This document shows, piece by piece, positions 43,657-51,096 of a stretch of DNA of 64,000 nt. Below the pieces are notes generated by a model. That model saw only the letters and a program-made list of their open reading frames with translations. It ran no database searches and was not told where the DNA came from. Origin of the DNA: Bacillus sp. X1(2014) (GTDB lineage: Bacteria > Bacillota > Bacilli > Bacillales_B > DSM-18226); NCBI RefSeq assembly GCF_007678255.1, contig NZ_VEED01000009.1, positions 1 to 64,000 on the forward strand, in the 5' to 3' direction. Numbering within the stretch: position 1 is the first letter of the stretch; each line of letters opens with the position of its first letter. Both the position numbers and the translations under genes were made by a program.

Positions 43657-44283
43657 TTACATATTTGAAATGGCTTCACTTGTTGTCCATGTAGCACTAC
43701 TGAAAGCTCGGTAGTTTGTAACAGCAGCTTGAAAATCGTTTTCACTTATAGTGGCAGTTGCATCGTAAACAACAGCTGTCTTGAAACCATTTTCGATTAA
43801 ATCTCTCATATGCGATTCAACACATACGTTTGATAATACCCCAGCCAGAATTACTTGTTCTTTTCTGCGTTGCCTTAGTTGATAGACCAAATCATTTGTC
43901 TGAGGACTGGCCACCTTGTGCGGTGTAGCAATGACAGATGTTTTGTCCCAGATATACGGAGATAAAGTTGGAACATAATCTGCTTCCGAAGTTGGCGGAC
44001 TATATTGATTTAATTTCTGATAAACACGCAAACTAATCAACATCTCCTGTTCGCTACCTGTAAACTGCCAATCATAGTCATGTGGATATAAAAAGTGCGG
44101 GGAAACAAAGAGTTGATAACCTTTACTACGGGCAGTGCTTAATAGTAGTTCCAAGTTGGCTAACGTATTATTCTGTTTAATGTTAGCCTTTGTCAAATGG
44201 TATCCTCTTCCGCCTGGAGACAAAAAGTCATTTTGAGGATCTGTAATAACTATTGCAGTATTCGCTGGGTTTGGTTTAAACAT
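43657..44283 (-). CDS. Isochorismatase-family cysteine hydrolase
   Basis: A 208-residue hydrolase of the isochorismatase/nicotinamidase superfamily. The catalytic triad is visible: Asp15 in IVITDPQNDFL, Lys123 in ATPHKVAS and Cys154 in LAGVLSNVCVESHMRDL. The exact substrate is unknown. AAGGTGGG precedes the ATG. The nearest same-strand neighbour is the IS3 remnant upstream, so it is a single-gene unit. Confidence 0.88.
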   Translation of the reverse strand: MFKPNPANTAIVITDPQNDFLSPGGRGYHLTKANIKQNNTLANLELLLSTARSKGYQLFVSPHFLYPHDYDWQFTGSEQEMLISLRVYQKLNQYSPPTSEADYVPTLSPYIWDKTSVIATPHKVASPQTNDLVYQLRQRRKEQVILAGVLSNVCVESHMRDLIENGFKTAVVYDATATISENDFQAAVTNYRAFSSATWTTSEAISNM

Positions 44284-44346
44284 AGAATTATTCCCACCTT
44301 TTTTATGTTTTCACTTATCGATTATATGAACTACATTGATTAAAAA

Positions 44347-44568
44347 TTACTTAGGAAGAAATTTTGAATTTAATGAGTGACAATTACGTACGGATAAACA
44401 AATACAACTCTTGCACAGAAACCCCATTTCTTTTTTTGTATGATTTTCTTCCAATAAACATAAAGAAGAGGCTGCTCCAATGGAAGCGCCAATCGTACGA
44501 TAACTATCATTGCCTTCTAAGTAGTGATGAACAGCCGCTAATTTATCCTCCGCACTAAATTTAGCCAT
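44347..44568 (-). pseudogene. IS3/IS150-type transposase orfA remnant
   Basis: From the ATG at 44568 the product starts MAKFSAEDKLAAVHHYLEGN and continues DSYRTIGASIGA, the N-terminal helix-turn-helix of IS3-family OrfA. The frame then runs into unrelated residues and stops, with no orfB. It begins a few bases after a long hairpin, as at the left end of many IS elements. It is a dead fragment. Confidence 0.7.
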
Positions 44569-44576
44569 AAAAAACA

Positions 44577-44616
44577 CCCCGTAACTGTTAGGATGGTGTC
44601 TAACAGTTACGGGGCA
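44577..44616 (-). terminator. Long perfect hairpin between the EF-G-binding protein gene and the IS3 remnant
   Basis: On the minus strand CCCCGTAACTGTTAG, 8-nt loop, CTAACAGTTACGGGG, then TGTTTTTT. It terminates the upstream gene and may be part of the IS end. Confidence 0.85.
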
Positions 44617-44626
44617 AATCAATTTC

Positions 44627-45289
44627 TCAATGGACAGTTTTTTCTCCCAACGATTCTTTCAAGAAGGTGGTTATATAATCGACATTGGTTAATTTTTTGT
44701 TACATTCTGTGCTATCAAAGCAAATATAGTTTCCGATCGCTTTATAGTAATCAGGATTCTTAGCCTTTTTTGCTTTTGTAACAGTGGAGATATAGGCAAC
44801 CTGGCCAAATCGATTACAGAAGGAACAGATATTATCCTTTGGAAGCAAGTTGTATTTACATTCTATTCCAACCATCTTCTCCTCTAACTCATACACAATA
44901 AACTTCTTATTTGTGCTGATATCAACCCAACTTAAATAAGAAAGTTGATCTAGATGTATTTTATCTAAGTCAGGAAGCTTTAATTTTTTATTTTTGGGAA
45001 ACATCTTTTTCAATTGTGCCTCAGAGATCTTAGGAAATGGCAGCAGATAGTCCTGAAGCTGTTTCATGTATTTGTCATATTCCTGCTCAGTTTTAAGCGC
45101 AGAAAGATCCAATATTTCCTTTTGTTCGTTCGTTGCATTTGGAAATAGTTCGATGATTTTCGTGTTCGCTAAATCCCTTACGGCCTGAATTACATTTGGG
45201 GCCACATTCTTTTTGTAGCTATCTTTAATCAGGGTAACCTGATTTTGAATAAAATTAAAATCCGCATTTTTAATATACTTTTCGGTCAT
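44627..45289 (-). CDS. FusB/FusC-type elongation factor G-binding protein
   Basis: A 220-residue two-domain protein: helical N-terminal domain (about 1-125) and a C-terminal four-cysteine zinc domain (CSFCNRFGQVAYIS near 150 and CFDSTECNKKL near 190). This is the architecture of FusB/FusC proteins, which bind EF-G and free stalled post-translocation complexes, giving fusidic acid tolerance when expressed. Whether this copy confers resistance is unknown. GAAGGAGGG precedes the ATG. A decayed fragment of a second copy lies at 42238-42300. Confidence 0.82.
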   Translation of the reverse strand: MTEKYIKNADFNFIQNQVTLIKDSYKKNVAPNVIQAVRDLANTKIIELFPNATNEQKEILDLSALKTEQEYDKYMKQLQDYLLPFPKISEAQLKKMFPKNKKLKLPDLDKIHLDQLSYLSWVDISTNKKFIVYELEEKMVGIECKYNLLPKDNICSFCNRFGQVAYISTVTKAKKAKNPDYYKAIGNYICFDSTECNKKLTNVDYITTFLKESLGEKTVH

Positions 45290-45371
45290 ATGTTCACCCT
45301 CCTTCCATTTATTTTAAAGAATAACGTTGGATGAGAAAATGTAAAATTCAACTTAGAAATGTTCTATACAT

Positions 45372-45405
45372 AAAAAACGCACGGACAAAATCACCCGTGC
45401 TTTGA
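45372..45405 (-). terminator. Terminator overlapping the end of the CD3324-like gene
   Basis: On the minus strand GCACGG, loop, CCGTGC, then GTTTTTT; the left arm covers the last codons. Confidence 0.75.
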
Positions 45406-45660
45406 GTAGACTATTTTTTTGATGGTTTCGATTGAAAGGAAATATTCTTCCGCTAAATCCTGAATACTTGTTCCGCTCATAAAGGCGCTTTTTATATCAG
45501 AATTTCGCTGATCAAGGAGCTTTCTCCCACCGCTTAGAGTGCCCCATTTACGAAAAGTCGTTTCCGGTTTAGGGATATAAATCGTTTCACCCTGTACATA
45601 TTTTTGAATTTCTCTTATAAGATTCTCAGGTAAAATGTTGCTTGCATTTACATATTTCAA
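45391..45660 (-). CDS. CD3324 family (Mor-like HTH) protein
   Basis: An 89-residue DNA-binding-type protein. It matches the CD3324 family in MKYVNASNILPENLIREIQKYVQGETIYIPK and the C-terminal helix-turn-helix SIQDLAEEYFLSIETIKKIVYSK. The role is unknown. The start is TTG with AAGGAG about ten bases upstream. A large nested inverted repeat lies in its upstream region at 45699-45785. Confidence 0.85.
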   Translation of the reverse strand: MKYVNASNILPENLIREIQKYVQGETIYIPKPETTFRKWGTLSGGRKLLDQRNSDIKSAFMSGTSIQDLAEEYFLSIETIKKIVYSKHG

Positions 45661-45698
45661 GACTGCCAGCTCCTTATTTATGAATCGATTAAATAAGG

Positions 45699-45785
45699 TG
45701 CAAAGCCATGTAATGAAATAGGCGATATGAATTTAATTTAGTTTAACCCCACGCAAAGTATCGCCTTTCCATAGTAGGCTTTGCA
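45699..45785. other. Nested inverted repeats (possible structured RNA or binding site)
   Basis: An outer pair of perfect 9-bp arms (TGCAAAGCC at 45699, GGCTTTGCA at 45777) encloses an inner perfect 8-bp pair (AGGCGATA at 45720, TATCGCCT at 45759), with internal loops of 12 and 10 nt and a 31-nt apical loop. Related CGCAAAG strings occur inside. It lies upstream of the CD3324-like gene. No Rfam-type class that I know fits. Confidence 0.6.
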
Positions 45786-45909
45786 TGAGTGGCAGAAGTA
45801 CCAGACAATCTCGAAGGATTCTCCAACGTTACGCACCCCCTTCTTGACACAATTATAACAATACCATCAGGGTGATGGCGATTAATTTTGTTAAAAGTTT
45901 TTACAAAAA

Positions 45910-46284
45910 CTATTGAGCCTTATTGTAAACAATTGAAAATCTTTTTTCACCCAGCCACTTTTCTCCGTTGTAGTCTATTGTAATGGCAGCCGTATAATCC
46001 CCTTCCATTTCGAATTCAGCTTGTCCAACATACATACCCTTCCCTGTTTCCTCCATTTTCATGGAAATATCTCCATGGCTCATCCCCTGCATATCCAAAT
46101 CTGCGCTTACCTTAGCACCTTCAACTGGTTTCCCTTCTCGGTCTAAAATCTCCATTTGAATGGGAGTAGCTTGATCAGATGTAAAGGACTTGGGAGTAAT
46201 TAACTTGATCTCAAAATTATTTGAACTGCAGCCTGTCATAAGAATTAATATGAGACTAATAAGTAAACTCGTAAACTTGTTCAT
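45910..46284 (-). CDS. YtkA-like (FixH-type) lipoprotein
   Basis: A 124-residue lipoprotein with lipobox ILMTGC (Cys19), followed by one beta-sandwich YtkA/FixH-like domain (IQMEILDREGKPVEGAKVSADLDMQGMSHGDISMKMEETGKGMYVGQAEFEMEGDYTAAITI). Such domains are linked to copper handling and cytochrome oxidase assembly on the outer membrane face; the Met/His-rich MQGMSHGDISM patch fits metal binding. AAAGGA precedes the ATG. There are no copper genes beside it. Confidence 0.82.
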   Translation of the reverse strand: MNKFTSLLISLILILMTGCSSNNFEIKLITPKSFTSDQATPIQMEILDREGKPVEGAKVSADLDMQGMSHGDISMKMEETGKGMYVGQAEFEMEGDYTAAITIDYNGEKWLGEKRFSIVYNKAQ

Positions 46285-46426
46285 AACACTCTATCCTTTC
46301 GATATTTCATCTTGTTTAAAATACTTCACTTTAAAAACATACCATTATTTAACACAAAAGTTTACTATATTTTGCTATACTTTAAAAAAGATCATTGTAG
46401 ATTAATTTGACTAGAGGTGAATCAAC

Positions 46427-46483
46427 ATGTATTGGACTCCATTATTTGAAAATGATGTACCAGTAGTACACTTCTGCTCTTAA
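46427..46483 (+). CDS. Putative 18-residue leader peptide upstream of the EamA transporter
   Basis: The ORF MYWTPLFENDVPVVHFCS is preceded by AGAGGTGA at suitable spacing and ends 73 bp before the transporter start. Codons 13-18 and the stop lie in one arm of a hairpin (GTAGT-CACT / AGTG-ACTAC, 46463-46501). A second hairpin masks the transporter's ribosome binding site. The layout resembles regulatory leader peptides of resistance genes, but the inducing signal is unknown. Confidence 0.5.
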   Translation: MYWTPLFENDVPVVHFCS

Positions 46484-46508
46484 TCGAGTGAAGGTGACTA
46501 CTACCTCT

Positions 46509-46546
46509 CTCCGTTAGGGCATTTTCAACCTAATCATAATACGGAG
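46509..46546 (+). promoter_or_regulatory. Hairpin masking the EamA transporter Shine-Dalgarno
   Basis: CTCCGT (46509-46514) pairs with ACGGAG (46541-46546), which contains the start of the GGAGGG ribosome binding site. An inner TTAGG/CCTAA pair extends the stem. Together with the upstream leader ORF it suggests translational attenuation. Confidence 0.5.
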
Positions 46547-46556
46547 GGAACAAAAA

Positions 46557-47432
46557 ATGAAAAACACCTTATTAGGTTCTTTATATTTAATTCTAGCTTC
46601 CAGTATATGGGGCGGAATGTACGTTGTTGTGAAGGTGGTCGTATCGGTCATACCCCCCTTGGAACTTGTATGGATGCGATATTTGGTAGCGATTGTCGCA
46701 CTTCTCATAATCGGGGTTATTACAAGACAAAAATGGCGAATTGAAAAACGTTATGTCTTGATCATCATCGCCATTGGAATCATTGGTAATGCCATCTCCA
46801 TTGTGGCTCAGGAAACTGGTACCATGCTATCTACTGCACAAATGGGTGCCATAATCACTTCTTCAACACCGGCATTTATGGTGATTTTTGCACGCATAAT
46901 TCTTAATGAACGGTTTTCGTTAAAAAAGAGTATCTCTGTTTGTTTAGCGACAATTGGAGTACTTCTCATTGTTGGAATTGGTGATGTGAATATGTCCAGT
47001 AAACTTGGAGGTATTGCACTAGTTATTGCCGCTTTAACATGGGCACTTATGTCTGTACTCGTAAAGCGGCTGCCAAGTGATTATTCACAAATCGTCATAA
47101 CCACGTATTCCATCCTGGTAGCCTTAATCGTATTAACGCCATTTGTTTTGCCACGATTACAAGCAATTAGTATCTCTCAACTAACTCACCCAACTATTTG
47201 GAGCGGAATCTTGTATTTGGGAATTATTTCAACGGCATGTGGATTCCTAATTTGGAATCGTGGATTACAGATGCTTAACGCCTCAAGTGGAGGAATCTTT
47301 TTCTTCTTTCAACCCGTGGTTGGCACATTACTTGGATGGCTCATATTAGGAGAGAAAATTGATGTAACATTTTGGATTGGCTCTGCCCTGATTTTCATAG
47401 GTGTTTTATTCGTTATCATCGAAAAAAAATAG
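46557..47432 (+). CDS. EamA/DMT family transporter
   Basis: A 291-residue, ten-helix drug/metabolite transporter with two EamA repeats (about 5-140 and 150-288; SSIWGGMYVVVKVV, WMRYLVAI, LGIISTACGFLIWNRGLQ, FFQPVVGTLLGWLILGEKI). Family members export amino acids, metabolites or drugs. GGAGGG precedes the ATG but is masked by the leader hairpin. It is terminated by a perfect hairpin at 47443. Confidence 0.92.
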   Translation: MKNTLLGSLYLILASSIWGGMYVVVKVVVSVIPPLELVWMRYLVAIVALLIIGVITRQKWRIEKRYVLIIIAIGIIGNAISIVAQETGTMLSTAQMGAIITSSTPAFMVIFARIILNERFSLKKSISVCLATIGVLLIVGIGDVNMSSKLGGIALVIAALTWALMSVLVKRLPSDYSQIVITTYSILVALIVLTPFVLPRLQAISISQLTHPTIWSGILYLGIISTACGFLIWNRGLQMLNASSGGIFFFFQPVVGTLLGWLILGEKIDVTFWIGSALIFIGVLFVIIEKK

Positions 47433-47442
47433 TATGTAAATA

Positions 47443-47466
47443 CCCCTTCAACTGTTGAAGGGGTTT
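47443..47466 (+). terminator. Terminator of the EamA transporter gene
   Basis: CCCCTTCAA, CTG, TTGAAGGGG, TTT. Confidence 0.85.
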
Positions 47467-47707
47467 ACTAGTTAAAACAGATTATTTTATTAATAACAGA
47501 TACTTGGTAGAAAAAAATCGAATGTTTGTTCTGCATTTTAGTTAAAATAGGAAAATGCATATAACTCAATTAGTTATAAAAGAACATTATCCTCTACACT
47601 TTAATATAGCTCCAATCCTTAATATATGTTGTATTAGATACCGGGACATATCAAAAAGACGACTTCTTAAAGTAATACTTGAGGAGATTTTAAAAGGGTT
47701 AACCTTA

Positions 47708-48148
47708 TCATGAATTTAACTTCTGGAAAATAAATTTTTTTAACAAAAGTCCTAATGTGATACCAAAAATTATGGCACTCAAAATATGGGAATAATAATC
47801 ATTTATGGGTCTAATAGGGATATACTTACCTTCTACTGTCGCTGTGAATAAAAGTTCACATACTAACCAGGACAGTAAACTGCCCAAAGTAGTTTTAATA
47901 ACTAAATGGCATGAACCCAACTTTTCAAATATAAAGTAAAGTAAGATTGCAAAAACACTGCCAACTAAAAAATCTACAATTAATCCTATGGTAAATACAG
48001 GCCTGTTAAATGTAATTATTAGACTTGATAATTCATAAATACCATACTTACCAATGCCAAAATAAACAAATATCCTCGAAGCAATCTCTCCTGGTATTGT
48101 TGACAGAACACCTAATAAACCGACTACTAACACCTTATCTTGGATCAT
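47708..48148 (-). CDS. Hypothetical four-helix membrane protein (146 aa)
   Basis: A 146-residue integral membrane protein with four predicted helices (about 5-25, 50-75, 83-105, 120-140), not assigned. It resembles YqhR-sized membrane proteins only in length. AAGGA is nine bases before the ATG. It stands alone between intergenic stretches; the 47467-47707 gap shows nothing notable. Confidence 0.65.
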   Translation of the reverse strand: MIQDKVLVVGLLGVLSTIPGEIASRIFVYFGIGKYGIYELSSLIITFNRPVFTIGLIVDFLVGSVFAILLYFIFEKLGSCHLVIKTTLGSLLSWLVCELLFTATVEGKYIPIRPINDYYSHILSAIIFGITLGLLLKKFIFQKLNS

Positions 48149-48380
48149 ATTATCGATTCCTTAATCTTAATGTGGATAAATTTAGTTTACAAATTTATAT
48201 ATAATTTTATACGTAATAAAAGAAGAAAATTTTTAATTCAAGAAGGCACCCGATTGGAAAATACGAAATCAAGTCAATAAGGTCCTTAATTTTTACTAAA
48301 GCTACCCGTTAGCCACCCATGAATGCAAAAATCGGCTCTTCAACTCAAAGAATGAAGTTAAAGAACAACCTTGTTTCTAA

Positions 48381-48974
48381 TCAATGTTTCTTTAAGAAGT
48401 TTAGCATTTCATTGAAAGCGTTTTGGGATGATTTTTCATTAAATTTTGTAGAGTATGGGTCACTAAATCCGTGTTGTCCAAAACATTTATATATCTCTAT
48501 ATTCTTTTTATCTATATTTGAAATTAACTCATCCACACTAAAGGATTGTTCCTCTTGAGGAAAGAATAAAATTGTAGGACATAGTGGTTCTATTTGCGTG
48601 AAATTCCTAATTCTCGAACCATAGTATCCCACAACCCCATCAAGGCACTCTTCCTCACTACACAACCAAGCAACAGTTGCCCCAACACTAAATCCAATAA
48701 TATATATTTTTTGGTATTTATTTTTAACACCTAATAATAAATTCTTTATTTTATGTACAGTACCAGAGAACCCTACATTTTCCATAAAATTGAGATAGGC
48801 AATCTCCTCTTCTGAATAATCAAATGGGTGTTCTCGTTCTAATAAGTTCGGACAGATAACATCAAAATCCTGTTTTGATAATAAATCACAAAAATTCTTT
48901 ATATGTTGATTAATGCCATAGATTTCGTGTATCACAATAATCAATTTACCTGATTTTTTCAGTATCTGAAGCAT
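48381..48974 (-). CDS. Dienelactone hydrolase-like protein
   Basis: A 197-residue alpha/beta hydrolase of the dienelactone hydrolase type. The early IHEIYGINQHIKNFCDLL (conserved Glu), the nucleophile elbow GFSVGATVAW (Ser where classical DLH has Cys) and the C-terminal His in CFGQHGFSDPYS complete a triad with an Asp/Glu between. The product is shorter than average DLH (about 230). The substrate is unknown. AAGGGGGG precedes the ATG. Confidence 0.8.
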   Translation of the reverse strand: MLQILKKSGKLIIVIHEIYGINQHIKNFCDLLSKQDFDVICPNLLEREHPFDYSEEEIAYLNFMENVGFSGTVHKIKNLLLGVKNKYQKIYIIGFSVGATVAWLCSEEECLDGVVGYYGSRIRNFTQIEPLCPTILFFPQEEQSFSVDELISNIDKKNIEIYKCFGQHGFSDPYSTKFNEKSSQNAFNEMLNFLKKH

Positions 48975-49044
48975 TTTTATCCCCCCTTAAAAGTGATTCT
49001 AAATTATATAAACAATATAAATTATATCATTTCTTATTGAACTA

Positions 49045-49096
49045 TCCTGCTCCGTTAGTTCAACAGCAAAGAAACAATCCTTTAAATCGGAGCACC
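49045..49096 (+). repeat. Dispersed intergenic repeat, family 2, copy 1 (divergent)
   Basis: CCTGCTCCGTTAGTTCAACA and following bases match the start of the family (consensus CTGCYCCGTTAGTGGAACAA). Only the first part is well conserved. Confidence 0.55.
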
Positions 49097-49158
49097 TCTT
49101 ACTTTTGCACCGTTCGTATAAAGTACAACTAAATATTGTAAAATATTCCTCCTTCAGA

Positions 49159-49186
49159 TTGGCACGAACGTTCATTCGTGTATAAT
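49159..49186 (+). promoter_or_regulatory. SigA promoter with LexA-like box for the DinB gene
   Basis: TTGGCA, 16 bp, TATAAT. The spacer contains CGAACGTTCATTCG, which fits the Bacillus LexA/DinR box (CGAAC-N4-GTTCG) apart from two bases and is part of a longer CACGAA...TTCGTG dyad. This suggests SOS control. Confidence 0.55.
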
Positions 49187-49216
49187 TATAATATGCTTAT
49201 CAAAGGAGGAACTTTT

Positions 49217-49687
49217 ATGAATTCAATTGAATTAATTATTTTAAACTTAAGTGAAGTTAGAAGAAGAAGCATAAAAGTCTGGAGATCTATTCCTGAAGAA
49301 AAACTAAGTTGGAAGCCAGATAATGAAGCAATGAATTGCCTAGAAATGGTCAGGCATGTACTGGAAAGCGAACATTATTATCACCTGGCACTTAAAAATC
49401 AAGGAAGTTTATCCGTTTTTAATTCCCCTTTTGAAAACAGACCTTATACTTCTGTAAATTCTGAATTGGAATATGCCGAACCCTATCGTAATCAATTCAT
49501 AAATACAATTAGATCATTTTCTGAAGAAGACTTAACAAATATAAAGATTGACCGTTCTGATTCAGGATACATAAGAGACCTAGGGGATATGCTCCTACGC
49601 ATTGCGTATCACGAATCAGTACATACTGGTCAGTTATTAGATTATTTAAGAACCGCAGGTGTTCCTAGAATCCGTATCTGGGATTAG
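49217..49687 (+). CDS. DinB family protein, probably SOS-inducible
   Basis: A 156-residue DinB-like four-helix protein, related to B. subtilis DinB/YfiT. Probable metal-binding histidines are in EMVRHVLESEHYYHLAL (about 38-54) and AYHESVHTGQLLDYL near the C-terminus. AAAGGAGG precedes the ATG at 49217; the longer ORF lacks a site. The promoter carries a LexA-like box, in keeping with the damage-inducible naming of the family. The biochemical activity is unknown. Confidence 0.83.
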   Translation: MNSIELIILNLSEVRRRSIKVWRSIPEEKLSWKPDNEAMNCLEMVRHVLESEHYYHLALKNQGSLSVFNSPFENRPYTSVNSELEYAEPYRNQFINTIRSFSEEDLTNIKIDRSDSGYIRDLGDMLLRIAYHESVHTGQLLDYLRTAGVPRIRIWD

Positions 49688-49698
49688 TGCGTAATATA

Positions 49699-49730
49699 GG
49701 TGCTTTCACTGTTGTGAAGCACCATTTTTA
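49699..49730 (+). terminator. Terminator of the DinB gene
   Basis: GGTGCTTTCA, CTGTTG, TGAAGCACC, then ATTTTTA. Confidence 0.8.
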
Positions 49731-50014
49731 TTGCGTCTTTGTTTTTTTAAAGTCTTTCTTCTTCAACTATATTGCCACAAAAGTTTAAGTGCAATTTTTT
49801 ACAATTTTACACTTTGATAAAAATAAATAACTAGAATTTATTAGTAATCACTCTACTTAACGAATTGATTTATATAAAATTCCTTCTGCAAAATTTATTA
49901 ATAAACTGTTATTTAAATCAATTTTTGATAAATCATCTTGATAAAGTGAAATTCTCACAGAATCGAATTTAACTGTATGTTTCTTCAATTGGATATGACT
50001 TATATCTTAAATAA

Positions 50015-50063
50015 AAAAGGGATTGGAACTTGCCAATACATTAGTGGAAGCTATCCCTTTTCT
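50015..50063. other. Hairpin in the 49.7-50.2 kb gap
   Basis: Arms AAAAGGGAT/ATCCCTTTT with a long inner loop and T-rich flanks on both strands. No matching gene is seen; the remainder of this gap has no recognisable feature before the SigK-like promoter. Confidence 0.4.
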
Positions 50064-50087
50064 TAAACTATCTAGGTCATAAACCCA

Positions 50088-50115
50088 ACCCAAGCTTTGA
50101 CCTTGAGCATAACCT
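50088..50115 (+). promoter_or_regulatory. Candidate SigK promoter for the proline-rich repeat genes
   Basis: ACC, 17 bp, CATAACCT fits the SigK pattern mACm-N16-17-CATAnnnT, about 47 bp before the small ORF and 185 bp before the repeat gene. Confidence 0.4.
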
Positions 50116-50161
50116 GGTTATAAGTCTAGTTTCAATAAGTGAGCTTTGAATTATTGGATAT

Positions 50162-50263
50162 ATGCAACAAATGTCTCCCTATGCCCAGAATCCCTGGGGT
50201 ATTCAACATTGTTTGTATCGTTTCACGTATGTCAATTCCCCTAGACCTTTCTTCTGGGAATGA
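50162..50263 (+). CDS. Possible small protein (33 aa)
   Basis: The reading frame begins MQQMSPYAQNPWGIQHCLYR and continues for 13 residues, ending FFWE. It is aromatic- and proline-rich like small spore proteins and lies between a SigK-like promoter and the repeat-protein gene. The ribosome binding site is weak (ATTGGAT), so translation is uncertain. Confidence 0.4.
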   Translation: MQQMSPYAQNPWGIQHCLYRFTYVNSPRPFFWE

Positions 50264-50300
50264 ATATGCTCTAAAGTAAAATAAAATGAGGAGGATCATT

Positions 50301-50801
50301 GTGATTCCATATAAAAATGAATATCATATTGCTTATCCAAAAGATGAAAGGATTTATTCAGGCTTTGGTCTGGGTGGAACAGGCTCGGGTTATGGTTTCT
50401 ATCCTGGTCTAGGATTTGGTGAACCTGGACTAGGTTTATGGTTTTATCCAGGCTACGGATTAGGTGGACCAGGTTCAGGTTTTGGTTATTTTCCTGGTCT
50501 CGGTTTTGGGGCACCTGGCATTCCACATCCATACCCACCCTACCCAGTACATCTTCCTGCTCCACCACAGGGAGTGCACCTTCCTGCTCATCCGCAGCCA
50601 CCACAGGGAGTACATCTTCCTGCTCACCCGCAGCCACCACAGGGAGTACATCTTCCTGCTCATCCGCAGCCACCACAAGGAGTACATCTTCCTGCTCATC
50701 CACAGCCACCACAAGGAGTACATCTTCCTGCTCATCCGCAGCCACCACAAGGAGTGCATCTTCCTGCTCAACCACTGCCACCCCAGGCATCACTGTATTA
50801 A
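50301..50801 (+). CDS. Glycine/proline-rich tandem-repeat protein, probably spore surface
   Basis: A 166-residue protein, not assigned to a family. Residues about 20-75 are glycine/aromatic repeats (GFYPGLGFGEPG, WFYPGYGLGGPG, GYFPGLGFGAPG). The rest is seven VHLPA units, five of them the exact 12-mer VHLPAHPQPPQG. Composition and the upstream SigK-like promoter suggest a spore coat or exosporium component. The GTG at 50301 is chosen because GAGGAGG lies six bases before it; the ATG at 50286 overlaps that site. Confidence 0.65.
   Translation: MIPYKNEYHIAYPKDERIYSGFGLGGTGSGYGFYPGLGFGEPGLGLWFYPGYGLGGPGSGFGYFPGLGFGAPGIPHPYPPYPVHLPAPPQGVHLPAHPQPPQGVHLPAHPQPPQGVHLPAHPQPPQGVHLPAHPQPPQGVHLPAHPQPPQGVHLPAQPLPPQASLY
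50543..50780 (+). repeat. 36-bp tandem repeats encoding VHLPAHPQPPQG
   Basis: Near-identical 36-bp units in phase with the reading frame, with a shortened first unit and a divergent last one. Differences are mostly silent A/G changes, indicating recent expansion. Confidence 0.85.
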
Positions 50802-50817
50802 ACCCTTTAATTCAACA

Positions 50818-50858
50818 AGAAACAGGCGATTCTACTCTTGTAGAACCCCCTGTTTCAT
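50818..50858 (+). terminator. Terminator of the repeat-protein gene
   Basis: GAAACAGG...TAC, TCTT, GTA...CCTGTTTC hairpin about 15 bp after the stop; the T tract is short. Confidence 0.6.
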
Positions 50859-51096
50859 AGAAGTTGGTATTTTAATTTAGACTCTTTTATCCTCTATTTA
50901 TAATAAAAGTAGTAGTTGGTGTATATGGATATGGCTATAAAGAGTAATGCTACATCTGTTTGTATTTTAATCAAATCGAATTGTTTGTTGTTCAACTCCC
51001 ATTTACTTGAAAAACGATAATAAAATCCGATATTTCACAAACTGGATAATTTTTCTCTGTTATATCAAAAACTAATTATAAAAAAGGCGGGCTTAC

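Noticed and set aside
44347..44622. Intact insertion sequence
   Set aside because: Only the first part of orfA is present; there is no orfB, right end or target duplication.
45699..45785. Possible c-di-GMP (GEMM) riboswitch because of GCAAAGCC strings
   Set aside because: The second conserved half (GG-YCTA and GGTAGCC-type segments) is missing on both strands; kept only as an unclassified structure.
50543..50780. 36-bp repeats resembling a CRISPR array
   Set aside because: The units are contiguous with no spacers, in frame, and encode a regular VHLPAHPQPPQG peptide; they are coding tandem repeats.
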